IMG/VR virus record: IMGVR_UViG_3300031715_000002
Coordinates: 1-64,000 of that record
Length of the DNA stretch: 64,000 nt
Reading direction: 5' to 3' (one strand)
Source of the DNA: a virus
The translations under genes and the position numbers were made by a program. This document shows, piece after piece, positions 8,700 through 17,947 of the stretch (position 1 is its first letter; every line of letters begins with the position of its first letter). Under the pieces are notes generated by a model that was given only the letters and a program-made list of their open reading frames with translations, was not told the DNA's origin and did no database searches.

Positions 8700-9317
8700 T
8701 TACGGTTCCGTCTCTACCATCTGCACGCCCGCGATACCGCCCGCTATCACGTCAATCGGCTCGCCGGTAGCCGTCAGGTTGATCGTTGGCAGCGTGGGAT
8801 CGGTAATCGTGACAGCAGCGGTAATCACGATGCCTGTGGCCAGTTGTGGCGGCGTGGATGGTGCGAAGGCAGCCACAAGCGGATTGATGGTGCTCGGCGT
8901 GACGACAACCGCAGGGCTGCTGGATGTCCACGTGGTCGCCACAGTTGAGGTCGTTGGTACCACTGCCGGAAGCCCGGCGGCGTCCACGAAGGAAAGGGTT
9001 GCGGTGCCGCTCCCGGAATCCGGGAGTTGCAGGTCGAGAGTTGTTGCCAGTGTGGTTTTGGCCATATTGATTTCTCCGTTAAGCGTCAAGGTAAGAATTG
9101 CGGCTGCGGGTGGTGGCGGGGTTAGTTGGACGATGATCTTTTCTGTGTTGGCGAGAACCTGATTCAAAGTCGCAAGAGCCTGCGATAAAAGCGTTAGGCT
9201 CTGAGCCAATTCGGCATTGGCGGTATGCTGCGATTGAGCTAAAGCCGCCTGCCCAGACAGCAGGGAGTTGAGCTTGTTGATTATCAGATCGACCATCCCC
9301 GCCAGCCACCCTAGCAT
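8700..9317 (-). CDS. Coiled-coil plus Ig-like (BIG2-type) structural protein
   Basis: 205 aa. Residues 10-65 form an amphipathic helical coiled coil, then comes a run of Pro and Ala, then about 130 residues of Thr/Ser/Val-rich beta sequence typical of bacterial Ig-like domains (WTSSSPAVVVTPSTINP is BIG2-like). Ig-like folds decorate phage tails and capsids and bind carbohydrates weakly. It lies in a run of small structural-type genes. Confidence 0.55.
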   Translation of the reverse strand: MLGWLAGMVDLIINKLNSLLSGQAALAQSQHTANAELAQSLTLLSQALATLNQVLANTEKIIVQLTPPPPAAAILTLTLNGEINMAKTTLATTLDLQLPDSGSGTATLSFVDAAGLPAVVPTTSTVATTWTSSSPAVVVTPSTINPLVAAFAPSTPPQLATGIVITAAVTITDPTLPTINLTATGEPIDVIAGGIAGVQMVETEP

Positions 9318-9332
9318 GTTGGTTCCTCAAGT

Positions 9333-9671
9333 TTACGACGTTGCAGGCGCCGCTGGAGCCGGAGGCAATTTGGAAACGGCTGCCTCGATGGTGTTGAGGC
9401 CAGCCACTACATCGTCAATCACTGCGCTGAGCATGGCGGCGTCCAAGTGAGGCAACAGGGCCGTGATGATGTCGGTCGCGGCAGATTTCTTCGTGGCTCC
9501 TTGCCCTGTTCCAGTGGTTTGCTGCTCAATGGCTGCGATTGCTCCGATGACTGTCGCGGCAATCGGGCCGAATACGGGGATGGCGGAAATCAGGTTGTCA
9601 AAAGGGGCCACGTCTTTGGTTATGATGCCGAGGACGTGGCCGATAGACTTGATGACTGATAGAAAACTCAT
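9333..9671 (-). CDS. Small Ala-rich amphipathic protein, unknown function
   Basis: 112 aa. The N-terminal half is hydrophobic (FGPIAATVIGAIAAIEQQ) and may associate with membrane; the rest is helical with an Ala/Pro tail. Similar short proteins occur near phage lysis genes. Downstream on the sense strand the next start is preceded by normal spacing. Upstream, the 100 bp to the next gene contain an 8-bp inverted repeat, CCGTTACG/CGTAACGG (9690-9697 and 9759-9766). Confidence 0.5.
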   Translation of the reverse strand: MSFLSVIKSIGHVLGIITKDVAPFDNLISAIPVFGPIAATVIGAIAAIEQQTTGTGQGATKKSAATDIITALLPHLDAAMLSAVIDDVVAGLNTIEAAVSKLPPAPAAPATS

Positions 9672-9772
9672 GCGGTGAAATCCTATGACCCGTTACGAGA
9701 AGACAGCCGGCTGCCGCGCGGGCCACATGTGGGGCTTTGCGAACAGCCGGCCCTCCCCCGTAACGGAGAGAG

Positions 9773-10351
9773 TTAGGCGGCTGGCGTGCCCGTCGAAGAG
9801 GCAGGCGGTTTCAGCGCGCTAAGAGCAGCAGCCATGACGGCGAAAGAGGCAGCGATGGACGCCTGGGAATCGGCCAGCGATTGGACTGTCGTGGTGATAG
9901 TCGCACCCAAGGCCGCTACCTGTTCGGTCAAGGCCGAAACCTGAGTGGTGACGTTGGTCTGGACGGATTCGGCAATGCCTGCAGCGATTGCAGCGGAGGA
10001 TTGGTCGGTCGAGCGATTCGCCGGATAGGCAGCAGCAGCCATTGTGTCGCCGATGCCAGTACGGATCGGGCTGACAGTCTGCTGACCGCTGGTATCGCCG
10101 GTCTGCGCAGAGATAACGGCGTTCAGGCTACCAAGGTGATCGATTGTGGCCGCGTTCTCAGCGCGGCGCAGATTCAGGGCGGCGTAGGCGCGAGAGTTGG
10201 CTTGGTTGTCGGCAACGGACTGTTGCATCAACTGCATCACGCTGTCGAACAGCAGTTTGATGTTTTCCGGGCCACCCAAAAGGGTGTACGGCGGCACCAG
10301 ATGAGGAGACGAAGTGGAAGGGTAACTGCAAACCGATGCTGGGTCAGACAT
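9773..10351 (-). CDS. Coiled-coil structural protein, unknown function
   Basis: 192 aa, with a strong ribosome site (AAAAGGAGAAAG) before the ATG. The N-terminus is Pro/Ser-rich, followed by helical sequence and a C-terminal coiled coil (VQTNVTTQVSALTEQVAALG). It looks like a trimeric fibre stalk or neck component. The leader CCCCGTAA...AAAGGAGAAA is nearly repeated before the next gene upstream, suggesting a duplicated translation leader. Confidence 0.5.
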   Translation of the reverse strand: MSDPASVCSYPSTSSPHLVPPYTLLGGPENIKLLFDSVMQLMQQSVADNQANSRAYAALNLRRAENAATIDHLGSLNAVISAQTGDTSGQQTVSPIRTGIGDTMAAAAYPANRSTDQSSAAIAAGIAESVQTNVTTQVSALTEQVAALGATITTTVQSLADSQASIAASFAVMAAALSALKPPASSTGTPAA

Positions 10352-10453
10352 TTGGTTCTTTCTCCTTTTACGGGGTTGTTGGTGTCTCGGCTACTGCATT
10401 TTGTGTCTCGCACCGCCGCCAAGACGTGTAGGCTGCGCTGAGAAGATTCTGGA

Positions 10454-10840
10454 TTAGGAAGCCAGAATCGAAGGAAAGTTTGCCTTGAGCAAAGCCGCGT
10501 TGTTCGGGAACAAATTGGCAATCACGGCCGGATCGGTGGTCGTGCCATTCGGCAAATTGACGTACCACTTGGGTTGGGCGTAAAACCAACCGCCCACCAA
10601 TTGTCCAGGTGCCCAAGAGGGCGGCGTCAAAGTGACTTCACCGCCGAGCGTATCGGCAACTTGCTGAGCACACGAAAGCGTTGCCCAGTTCTGCGGGTTC
10701 AATCCTGTAGACTGCCCATTGGGAGCAAAGACTACAGTCGGATTGGTCATGTAAGGGTCGATGAACGGAGATGGCACTTGCCCGGCATTATCCGGGTTTG
10801 CGAGCCACTGCGCCCAGTTTCCGATTTTGGTAATGTCCAT
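10454..10840 (-). CDS. Conserved small protein, unknown function
   Basis: 128 aa starting MDITKIGNWAQWLANPDNAG, with a strong site (AAAAGGAGAAACCAA) before the ATG. The composition is Asn/Pro/Trp-rich and globular (VGGWFYAQPKWYVNLPNGTT). There is no signal peptide, unlike the ten genes upstream of it in the operon. No family recognised; a fibre-associated cap or chaperone is possible but unsupported. Confidence 0.5.
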   Translation of the reverse strand: MDITKIGNWAQWLANPDNAGQVPSPFIDPYMTNPTVVFAPNGQSTGLNPQNWATLSCAQQVADTLGGEVTLTPPSWAPGQLVGGWFYAQPKWYVNLPNGTTTDPAVIANLFPNNAALLKANFPSILAS

Positions 10841-10884
10841 TTGGTTTCTCCTTTTGTTACGGGGGCTGGTAAATCTGATGACTT

Positions 10885-12681
10885 TTAGTGCTTAACTGAT
10901 GGTCCACTAGAAGATCGGGGGCCGTTGGAGGTGTTGCCTGAAATCGTCGCGCCTTGGAACTGATAGGATCCGCTGTCCCATGCCGTGCTGAGTGGCCGTG
11001 CTATCGCTGTCTGCGCGGGACACACCATAGCGTGCGTGCCAATGTCATAAGAACAGCCATCCGTGGTCTCGTACTTGCAAGCGTTGGCGGCATCGGTACC
11101 GATAGCAGGCTCGGAAGAGAATGCAGCCAAGGCCGTGCAGTAAGATTGATGGTTTGCTCCGGCCAACACGGTTGAATTGCTACTGACAGTCGGCGTGCAT
11201 GGTGTAGTAGAATCGTTGGCGCAATTATTACCGTTGCCGACAGTCCCAGATGAACCGGTGGTGTAGCCTTGCGTGGTTGCCTGCGCGTTCGTTTGGACGA
11301 TGTTGGTTGCGCTGTTGTAGCCTGTGCAACTGTTCGCGCCGCCCGTCGAGTCGTAGAACGGTGTGTTGATGAGCTGGTTGTTGAGGACCGTGAGATATTT
11401 CCCTCCGTTGCTGTTCGTGCTCGGTACGCAGGGGATCTCGAAGTCCACGAATGTGTTGTTGAACATGAACTGCCCGCCGGTGTTCGTGCAACCGTAAGTC
11501 GGCGGTCCGGCATAGGCCCAGCCGTTGCCGCCTTCAGGGGTAACGTCGTAGACGAGGTTGTTAAACCAGTACTCCGGGGCGCTCTCCGGGCAGAACCAGA
11601 AATGAACCTGGCCACTGCCAACTAATCCTGGGTCATCATGCCGCAGGACATTGTTGTAAAACACATTTGCGGTTGAAGGGTTCGCATCATCATTGCATTC
11701 GAGTACGTTGGTGTGCGAACCTGCCCCGGCGTTGTGATTGTACATGTGCTCGAAAATATTGTCGTGGATATCGTGGCAGGCTTGGCCAACTCCTTGGTTG
11801 GTGTAGCGGACGATGCTGTCACGGAAGTGGTTGAACCCAGGAAAAGTCCCCCACGCGCACGACCCTGGGCTGCTGTCCTGTCCATCCACCACAATGTGAT
11901 CGAAGGTCTGGGTGCCGTTGCTTCCGCCGCCGATGAGCGTGCAGGGCTGGTTATTGCCGCCTGTGCCCGCTGTTGTGGTGGCTGTCCAGCCATGGATATA
12001 GGCGTTCGTCAGGAAGGCATCCGCGCCGTTACCTGTGGAGGTCCCGACATAGGCAATGATGGTGTCCTGGGTACCCGAAGTCACGGTACTGTCGGAAGAG
12101 CAGAGGCCAGTAAACTCGAAGTTATCGAGGATTGAGCCACTGGCCATTGACACCATGTTGTTGTTGTCGAGTGGAGAGGGCGTGCCCGCGATCTGATGAG
12201 CACAACTCGCCACCAATGTGGTCGAGGTCGAGTTGTCTCCGGTCATGATAGGACGCGTCCATGAACCGCCCGTGAACCACGTTAGGTCCACGCCGAAATA
12301 CAGGCATCCAGTCTGCGTACCCTCGAATGTGCAGGTGGAGGAAATGTCATGTGTGTAGGTGTAGATGAAAAGATTAAATATGTCCCAAGTTCCCCCCGTG
12401 GCTGGAGCCGTTGAGGTTCCGAAGTGCCAGGTGTCACCGCCGCGAAAGATTATTCCGACTCCTCCGCTTCCAGGGGAGAACGAATTGCAGTTGCTGGAGC
12501 AGTTCGGCATTCCCGGAGCATGGAGCCACGAATGGGTCTCATCGTTTCCGGTGTTGGTGTCCAGACCAGACGCCGAGACGAACACGCAATGCGTGCCGGT
12601 GATCGGGATGCCGAATGGGCAAGCACCCACGGCCCACGCCAATCCGCTCGCCACCAGCAATAGGGCGATAGCCCTTAGCAA
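10885..12681 (-). CDS. Secreted right-handed beta-helix protein
   Basis: 598 aa. A Sec signal peptide (MLRAIALLLVASGLAWAVGA) is followed by CVFVSASGLDTNTGN and IFRGGDTWHFG, an opening typical of parallel beta-helix proteins of the pectate-lyase-like class. Repeated short strands with Asn turns follow (FMFNNTFVDF, VFYNNVLRHD), along with many cysteines. No catalytic motif is certain. In a phage the fold suggests a tailspike or polysaccharide-binding protein, but the signal peptide suggests export by the host. It overlaps the previous gene by 7 nt. Confidence 0.65.
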   Translation of the reverse strand: MLRAIALLLVASGLAWAVGACPFGIPITGTHCVFVSASGLDTNTGNDETHSWLHAPGMPNCSSNCNSFSPGSGGVGIIFRGGDTWHFGTSTAPATGGTWDIFNLFIYTYTHDISSTCTFEGTQTGCLYFGVDLTWFTGGSWTRPIMTGDNSTSTTLVASCAHQIAGTPSPLDNNNMVSMASGSILDNFEFTGLCSSDSTVTSGTQDTIIAYVGTSTGNGADAFLTNAYIHGWTATTTAGTGGNNQPCTLIGGGSNGTQTFDHIVVDGQDSSPGSCAWGTFPGFNHFRDSIVRYTNQGVGQACHDIHDNIFEHMYNHNAGAGSHTNVLECNDDANPSTANVFYNNVLRHDDPGLVGSGQVHFWFCPESAPEYWFNNLVYDVTPEGGNGWAYAGPPTYGCTNTGGQFMFNNTFVDFEIPCVPSTNSNGGKYLTVLNNQLINTPFYDSTGGANSCTGYNSATNIVQTNAQATTQGYTTGSSGTVGNGNNCANDSTTPCTPTVSSNSTVLAGANHQSYCTALAAFSSEPAIGTDAANACKYETTDGCSYDIGTHAMVCPAQTAIARPLSTAWDSGSYQFQGATISGNTSNGPRSSSGPSVKH

Positions 12682-14093
12682 GGCCCCGCTCCAAGGAGGG
12701 ACATCGTGCAGTTGGTGACTGCTCCGCTAGAGGTCCTGAATGAGGTCAGCAGAGCTTGCCATGGATTGCTCGATAGCTGGGTAACATTGTTAGCCGTGGC
12801 TCCGGATGAGGAATTTAGAACAAAGGCCCAGGCGTTAACCGTGTTGTTAGTGAAGCAGGAGACATTTTCGCCCGCTCCGTCAAATTGGTAGCAGGTCCAC
12901 GGGCTGCCTACCGAGGTAGCATGAGAAAATACGGTCGTGAAGCCAAACAGAATCTCCCCGGCAGCGGAAGGGGTGATGGATGGTGTTGTAATAGTTGCGC
13001 CGGTAGCACCGGAGGCTAAGGCGGAATCCACGTCATGCGTTACTGGGCAACCAGCAGAAGGAATGAACTCGGCGTACGCGACTTGCGCCTCGGTGAAGCC
13101 TCCTCCGGAAGTTGTCATAGTGACGGTTTGTGCACCGACAGCAGTCGTTGAGAGCACGTAGTATAAGCGCGGTTGTCCTGCGGTGCTCCCGGTATTTCCG
13201 ATAACCGACGTTGCAGTAGCCGTTTGACTGCCTACCGTCACGGAGGTAACCGTGCAATCAGTCAGACACCACGTATAGACCACTACTAGATCGCCTAGCT
13301 GCGTAATGTTCGCCGTCGCGGTGGGATTCCCAGAAGCTACTTCCGTTCCGTAGTCGAAGAACCCAATATCCGCAGTCCCAGAGCACGTCTGGTTAGCGCC
13401 TGAACCCTTGATCCCTAATATCATAGAGGCTGTTGTCTGGGAGCACCCCGCGTCGGGGGTAGCGGTCACCGTCGTGATCGATGATAAGATCCCATCCGCC
13501 GCCCAGTTGCCGTTTGGAAATCCGTTGTTGGTTTTGGTAATTCCAGTAGCCGTGATACTGGAGGCATTGGAGCTGCATTCGCCTACCATAATGATTGCTT
13601 CTGCATCAAACCCGTTGTGGAAAGAAATCACTCCAGACCCACCTGCCAAAGGGACAAGGCATAATGCGCCGCCCGCCGACCCGTACTGGCACATCACCAT
13701 CTTGTCGATGGTATTAGTGGTGTCGGTCCCAGAGATTTCCCATACCCAAAAGGCATTCATGGTTCCGCAGGTCGTGCAGGTGATTGCAGTGTTCGAGGCG
13801 TTGGAGCTCTTGACTACCCAGGCGCAGAAGAACTCCGGGGTTACTGTGTGGTAGCAAGAGCCTATCTTGGTGAATGTTGTGCCGCTCCCGCCCGTGGTCT
13901 GCACGCTGGCTGGACTGCTAGTAGAGTCAGTGACCGCGATGAGAGTATGCCCGGCGCTGGTGCTAGTGATCGTTAACGATGAAGACCCGAAGCCGTTTTT
14001 ACGCTGTACGATAGCGGGAGCCGCCGCAACGTTGGGTGCAATAAATACAGCCCCGATCAATATGCCCGAGAGTATTCCAAGGATGGTCTTCAT
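12675..14093 (-). CDS. Secreted Thr/Ser-rich beta protein, unknown function
   Basis: 472 aa with a clear signal peptide (MKTILGILSGILIGAVFIAP, cleavage near VAAA). The mature part is Thr/Ser/Gly-rich beta sequence in two related halves; both contain a [VA]W-type strand, a Cys pair and NTAITC- or VTQLSSNP-like motifs, resembling the mature part of the 14109..15281 product. No enzyme motif seen. Probably exported, or a virion fibre component with an atypical leader. Confidence 0.6.
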   Translation of the reverse strand: MKTILGILSGILIGAVFIAPNVAAAPAIVQRKNGFGSSSLTITSTSAGHTLIAVTDSTSSPASVQTTGGSGTTFTKIGSCYHTVTPEFFCAWVVKSSNASNTAITCTTCGTMNAFWVWEISGTDTTNTIDKMVMCQYGSAGGALCLVPLAGGSGVISFHNGFDAEAIIMVGECSSNASSITATGITKTNNGFPNGNWAADGILSSITTVTATPDAGCSQTTASMILGIKGSGANQTCSGTADIGFFDYGTEVASGNPTATANITQLGDLVVVYTWCLTDCTVTSVTVGSQTATATSVIGNTGSTAGQPRLYYVLSTTAVGAQTVTMTTSGGGFTEAQVAYAEFIPSAGCPVTHDVDSALASGATGATITTPSITPSAAGEILFGFTTVFSHATSVGSPWTCYQFDGAGENVSCFTNNTVNAWAFVLNSSSGATANNVTQLSSNPWQALLTSFRTSSGAVTNCTMSLLGAGPC

Positions 14094-14108
14094 GCGTGCC
14101 TTCCAGGC

Positions 14109-15281
14109 TTACTGCTGTACGTATAGAACGGTCCCAGAGGTCTGTCCCGACCCGGAAAGAAGGAGACAGACATCATCCCCAAGAGTCGCGGTCTTGTTGA
14201 TCATTCCGGACCCCACTCCCGCAACGAATCCGCCATTGGCCGCAAAGTTCCAGCCTGTTGCGGCGGTCGCGCCCCCGGACATTCCAGCAGTGTTAGTTCC
14301 GCAAGTTGACCCCGTGCCTTCAACCAGCGCTATGTTCTGGGCGGTGGCCGTGATCAAAGGGGCTATCGCGCAAAGATATGTCTGCTTGCTGGCCACGCCG
14401 ACTATGATTCTTCCGCTTGCGGTAAGATTTACGGAAGCCACACTTGGCACTTGCTGATTGCATGGGTTGTAAGCCGTTTTCAGGTCCGAACTGGCTTGAG
14501 GTTTGATCGAGACCGTCATGGCTGAGTAGGTCTCGGAGGCAGAGATGGGGATGCTTTGGGTAAAGTTCGGGGCGTTATTGATGACCGCATGGGAGGAGTA
14601 GAAAACTGATAATGCCGCTCCACCAGACGGGGCTGTATTCTGCTGATCCGTTCCGATCAGTCCATTTGGAACAGTAGCGATTGAAACCGATCCAGAAGTC
14701 ACCGTGCCCGCACCCATTCCGACCCACACAGCGGCAAATTCATTCGGCAGAACTGATCCGAATTGGCCGATGCTAAGGGTAGTTGAAGTAGCCTGTACAG
14801 CGCCACTATAATCCCACGACTGCCCCACAGTAACGGCTCCCTTTAATTCGTAGCATGTAAATGCTGCGGCCCCTGAGACTGTAGTGAGCGTAATTGTATC
14901 CGTGGTGCCACCAACAATATTATTGGCTACGGACAAAGCATACCCTGGGGCGGCAGACGCACCGGAAACCACGCTGATATAGGTGTTGCTCTGCGAGTCG
15001 GTAAAGACCGGTACGGCGGAACCGGTGACTGCCGACTCAAACCCGCCGCATACAATCGTATTTCCGGCAGTCGTATTACCAGGAAAGGCATTTGTAAGGG
15101 TGGTTCCGGAGCCAGCAGAAATCTTGTTATTGATCTGGGCGGTTCCTGCCACCGTGGCCACTTGAACAGGAGGGTTTAAGACGCACGGCCCCCACGCTCC
15201 GCTGGACGATTGGCATTGAACGTTCTGCGCACTCAGGCATCCAGCATAAATAACAATTAGGAATAGTAGTCTGCGTTTCAT
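14109..15281 (-). CDS. Secreted beta protein related to its downstream neighbour
   Basis: 390 aa with a signal peptide (MKRRLLFLIVIYAGCLSAQ). The mature part has the stretch AFPGNTTAGNTIVCGGFES followed by Thr/Ser strands (FTDSQSNTYISVVSG), the same arrangement as in the 12675..14093 product, suggesting duplication. The start directly follows the stop of the upstream gene (1-nt spacing), so translation is probably coupled. Function unknown. Confidence 0.6.
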   Translation of the reverse strand: MKRRLLFLIVIYAGCLSAQNVQCQSSSGAWGPCVLNPPVQVATVAGTAQINNKISAGSGTTLTNAFPGNTTAGNTIVCGGFESAVTGSAVPVFTDSQSNTYISVVSGASAAPGYALSVANNIVGGTTDTITLTTVSGAAAFTCYELKGAVTVGQSWDYSGAVQATSTTLSIGQFGSVLPNEFAAVWVGMGAGTVTSGSVSIATVPNGLIGTDQQNTAPSGGAALSVFYSSHAVINNAPNFTQSIPISASETYSAMTVSIKPQASSDLKTAYNPCNQQVPSVASVNLTASGRIIVGVASKQTYLCAIAPLITATAQNIALVEGTGSTCGTNTAGMSGGATAATGWNFAANGGFVAGVGSGMINKTATLGDDVCLLLSGSGQTSGTVLYVQQ

Positions 15282-17918
15282 TTAGTAAAGCCTCACAAAT
15301 GCGGTAACCGTCGATACGCTTGATGCCGTGGTTTTGACTACACCGACCCCCTCTCCTGTCGTACAACTCACTGATCCATTATCGTGAGCCAATCCGGCTG
15401 TTGATGACGCGCAAAGAATGTCTCCAAATGTGACATTCTGTGTTGCATCAATCACCACACTAGTTTCCCCGGTGGCTACCCACGTGGAGGAAGAGTTGAA
15501 TATCCCAAGAATGTTGTTTGATGGAGTCCCGACACAATTACCAATGGTATTCGAGGCGGTGTAACAAGCCAGATGGCCGCTGGTGATTGTACCTGCCGTG
15601 TCTGTAAATGTCGGGACCTCCGAGCATGATGCCCCAAGTGTACAAACTGTGCCATTTACCGTCACGGAAGAATTTGACAGTTTGGCATTGGCAATGCTTC
15701 CGGCCAGCATGGTGCTAGTAACCGATCCTGTATCTGTAGTGCTCACTATGTTAGCCGCAACCTTTCCAGAATCCGTTAAGGTACAGGTGGTGCTGGAAGT
15801 AGTGCATGAAAGAAGATCCCCTGTAGCAGGAACCGAGGTAGGCCCTAACATAGTGTTGCTGGTTGTGCTCGGAGATGCCCCGACAGTGAAGGTGCCTGAG
15901 CCGGTAGCGTTGCCGAATGCCCACGTGCCAGTGCTGGTACCAGGGACGCCCAATGTAGGAGTGATTGATTCTAAAGGAACACCAGATGAATTAGCTATCA
16001 CGGCCGCACCATTTACCGGCGTCACAAACGTGGTCCCCCCAGTTCCGCCTTGGATCACAATGTCATTTGCCGCGCCGCCGGCGATGTTCGTTGCTGTAGC
16101 GGCCGTTGTTGCGCTGCCAACGTTCAGTGAAGACTGAGCGGTTGATGTAGCCACGTTTGCCACGCCTACCCAGACATTTCCTGTGCTAAGAAATGTGGTC
16201 TCAACTTGCGATCCGTTAACCTGCACCGTGCCGCTTCCCTTACTTTGCAGATTAAGGCTGATGTTGCTGTCGGACCCGGTAGCTCCTAAACCGACCACCG
16301 CCGGATTGGCTGTTGCCGCATTGGTCACAGTCAGAGAATCGACAGCGCTTGCCGTTGCCGAGGACGTCATGAATGGATTTCCGTTGCCGTCGTCAATGGT
16401 CGTGACGTGTGGAGTGGTCAGTACTGGAGATGTGACTAGTGCGAAGTTACCGGACCCGCTTGTGTTGCCGGTAGCATCGGATGGAGTTACCGCGCTGCTG
16501 GTCACTGTCTGCGTAGATCCAGCGAAATGTGCCACGCCCGCGCCAGGACTGGAGGCTACTACTAAATTCGCCGCGACTACGCCGCTGTCCGTCGCCGTGT
16601 GGTTTCCATTGGCCGAAATGACATGACCCGATGTGTAGTTGCTTGAATTTGTGGTGACATTGGCAGCCACTACGCCGCTGTCCACCAGCAGGCCGCCGCC
16701 TGTCCCGCTAAAGCTTGCCAGATCACCGCTGGTATCCGATGCTGGCCCCTGCGTGAGCGGCAGATAGCTTCCGTTGTTCCAACTGCACAGCATCCCGTGC
16801 TGCGTTGAATCGGCATAACAGATATCTACGCCAGAGGCCGCGCCCACACTTGGAACCGTGCCCTCGCCATAGGCATCCACTCCGCCTGTCCCTGCTGTTA
16901 CGGATGGCGGGCTAGTCCCGGTAGATACACTGGCCGCCGTAAATGCCTCAGTTGTGCTAACGGTTGTCCCATTATCCACCACGCTGGAGTCAATGATTGA
17001 GTTAGCGCCGTTTGCCTTTGAGAGATGATTTGTGGTGAGACTCGTGCTGGTCGTGTTACCCGTCCCGCTCGGTGCCGCACAAGCCCCATCACCTCTGAGG
17101 AAGGTGCTACTGGAGCAAGAGCCTGTCCACAGGCCGTACACATCCGAGGATGCCGCATTGCTCAATGCTCCCGTGGTAGTGGTGTTTTTGACGATTCCCG
17201 TGCCCAAGGTGGCCCAATTTTGGTTTGAGGTACCCAACGTTAGGGTAGCCGTGTTCGCCACGCCCGTGCCCCCGTGCGCCGCCGCAATCGTGGTCCCATT
17301 CCACGTACCGGTCATGGTGGAACCAAGCAAAGCCAGCGACCCTCCGCCGCTTGGGAAGGTCCAAGTAGAGGTTGACGGGATGGCAAACGTGGGATTAAAC
17401 GCGCCGGTAAAGAGCAGATTTCCTGCAAGAGTTATGGTATTCGATCCGTTGTTGACGCCGGTACCACCGTAAGTTGCGCCCACCAAGCCGGAATTGATCT
17501 CAGTACCAGAGATGCTTTTGTTTGTCAAAGTCTGAACATCTGTGGTTCCTACCACAGCACCAGCAGGAGCCGCTACGGTAGCAACCGTGCATACGCCAGT
17601 GGTAGTAGAGCAAGTCAGCAACCCGCTGCTGAGCGCGCCAAGGTTGATGGCGTTGGCTGGTTCACTGGTCGATTGGTTGACGAGATAGAACCCGTTCGGA
17701 TTAGCGCCACCACCGCCAGTGCCACACACAGAGCCTGTCCCGCTCGGTACACCGGAATTGTTGACCTGCACGCATTGCGTCCCACCACCAGTGATCGGGA
17801 GCTTTAGCGTACCAAGTCCGCTCAGGTCAAGGCTCCCAGTGGCCGCCGCGTTATAGTTGGCGGATTGACCATAAGCAATCGTAGTTAGAAGTAAAGTAAG
17901 TAGGATTTTTCGCATCAT
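15282..17918 (-). CDS. Secreted tail-fibre-like protein
   Basis: 878 aa with a signal peptide (MMRKILLTLLLTTIAYGQS). The mature sequence is dominated by phage fibre repeats, for example TTDVQTLTNKSISGTEINSG, GATYGGTGVNNG and HGGTGVANTATLTLGT, plus several DSGVVAAN repeats at about residues 410-455 and a DSGKVAANIV unit near 700. These motifs are common in fibre shafts. A fibre carrying a Sec leader is unusual. The protein lies in a continuous operon with other leader-bearing proteins. Confidence 0.7.
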   Translation of the reverse strand: MMRKILLTLLLTTIAYGQSANYNAAATGSLDLSGLGTLKLPITGGGTQCVQVNNSGVPSGTGSVCGTGGGGANPNGFYLVNQSTSEPANAINLGALSSGLLTCSTTTGVCTVATVAAPAGAVVGTTDVQTLTNKSISGTEINSGLVGATYGGTGVNNGSNTITLAGNLLFTGAFNPTFAIPSTSTWTFPSGGGSLALLGSTMTGTWNGTTIAAAHGGTGVANTATLTLGTSNQNWATLGTGIVKNTTTTGALSNAASSDVYGLWTGSCSSSTFLRGDGACAAPSGTGNTTSTSLTTNHLSKANGANSIIDSSVVDNGTTVSTTEAFTAASVSTGTSPPSVTAGTGGVDAYGEGTVPSVGAASGVDICYADSTQHGMLCSWNNGSYLPLTQGPASDTSGDLASFSGTGGGLLVDSGVVAANVTTNSSNYTSGHVISANGNHTATDSGVVAANLVVASSPGAGVAHFAGSTQTVTSSAVTPSDATGNTSGSGNFALVTSPVLTTPHVTTIDDGNGNPFMTSSATASAVDSLTVTNAATANPAVVGLGATGSDSNISLNLQSKGSGTVQVNGSQVETTFLSTGNVWVGVANVATSTAQSSLNVGSATTAATATNIAGGAANDIVIQGGTGGTTFVTPVNGAAVIANSSGVPLESITPTLGVPGTSTGTWAFGNATGSGTFTVGASPSTTSNTMLGPTSVPATGDLLSCTTSSTTCTLTDSGKVAANIVSTTDTGSVTSTMLAGSIANAKLSNSSVTVNGTVCTLGASCSEVPTFTDTAGTITSGHLACYTASNTIGNCVGTPSNNILGIFNSSSTWVATGETSVVIDATQNVTFGDILCASSTAGLAHDNGSVSCTTGEGVGVVKTTASSVSTVTAFVRLY

Positions 17919-17947
17919 GGCACCATCGTTAACCGCGATTCCCTACG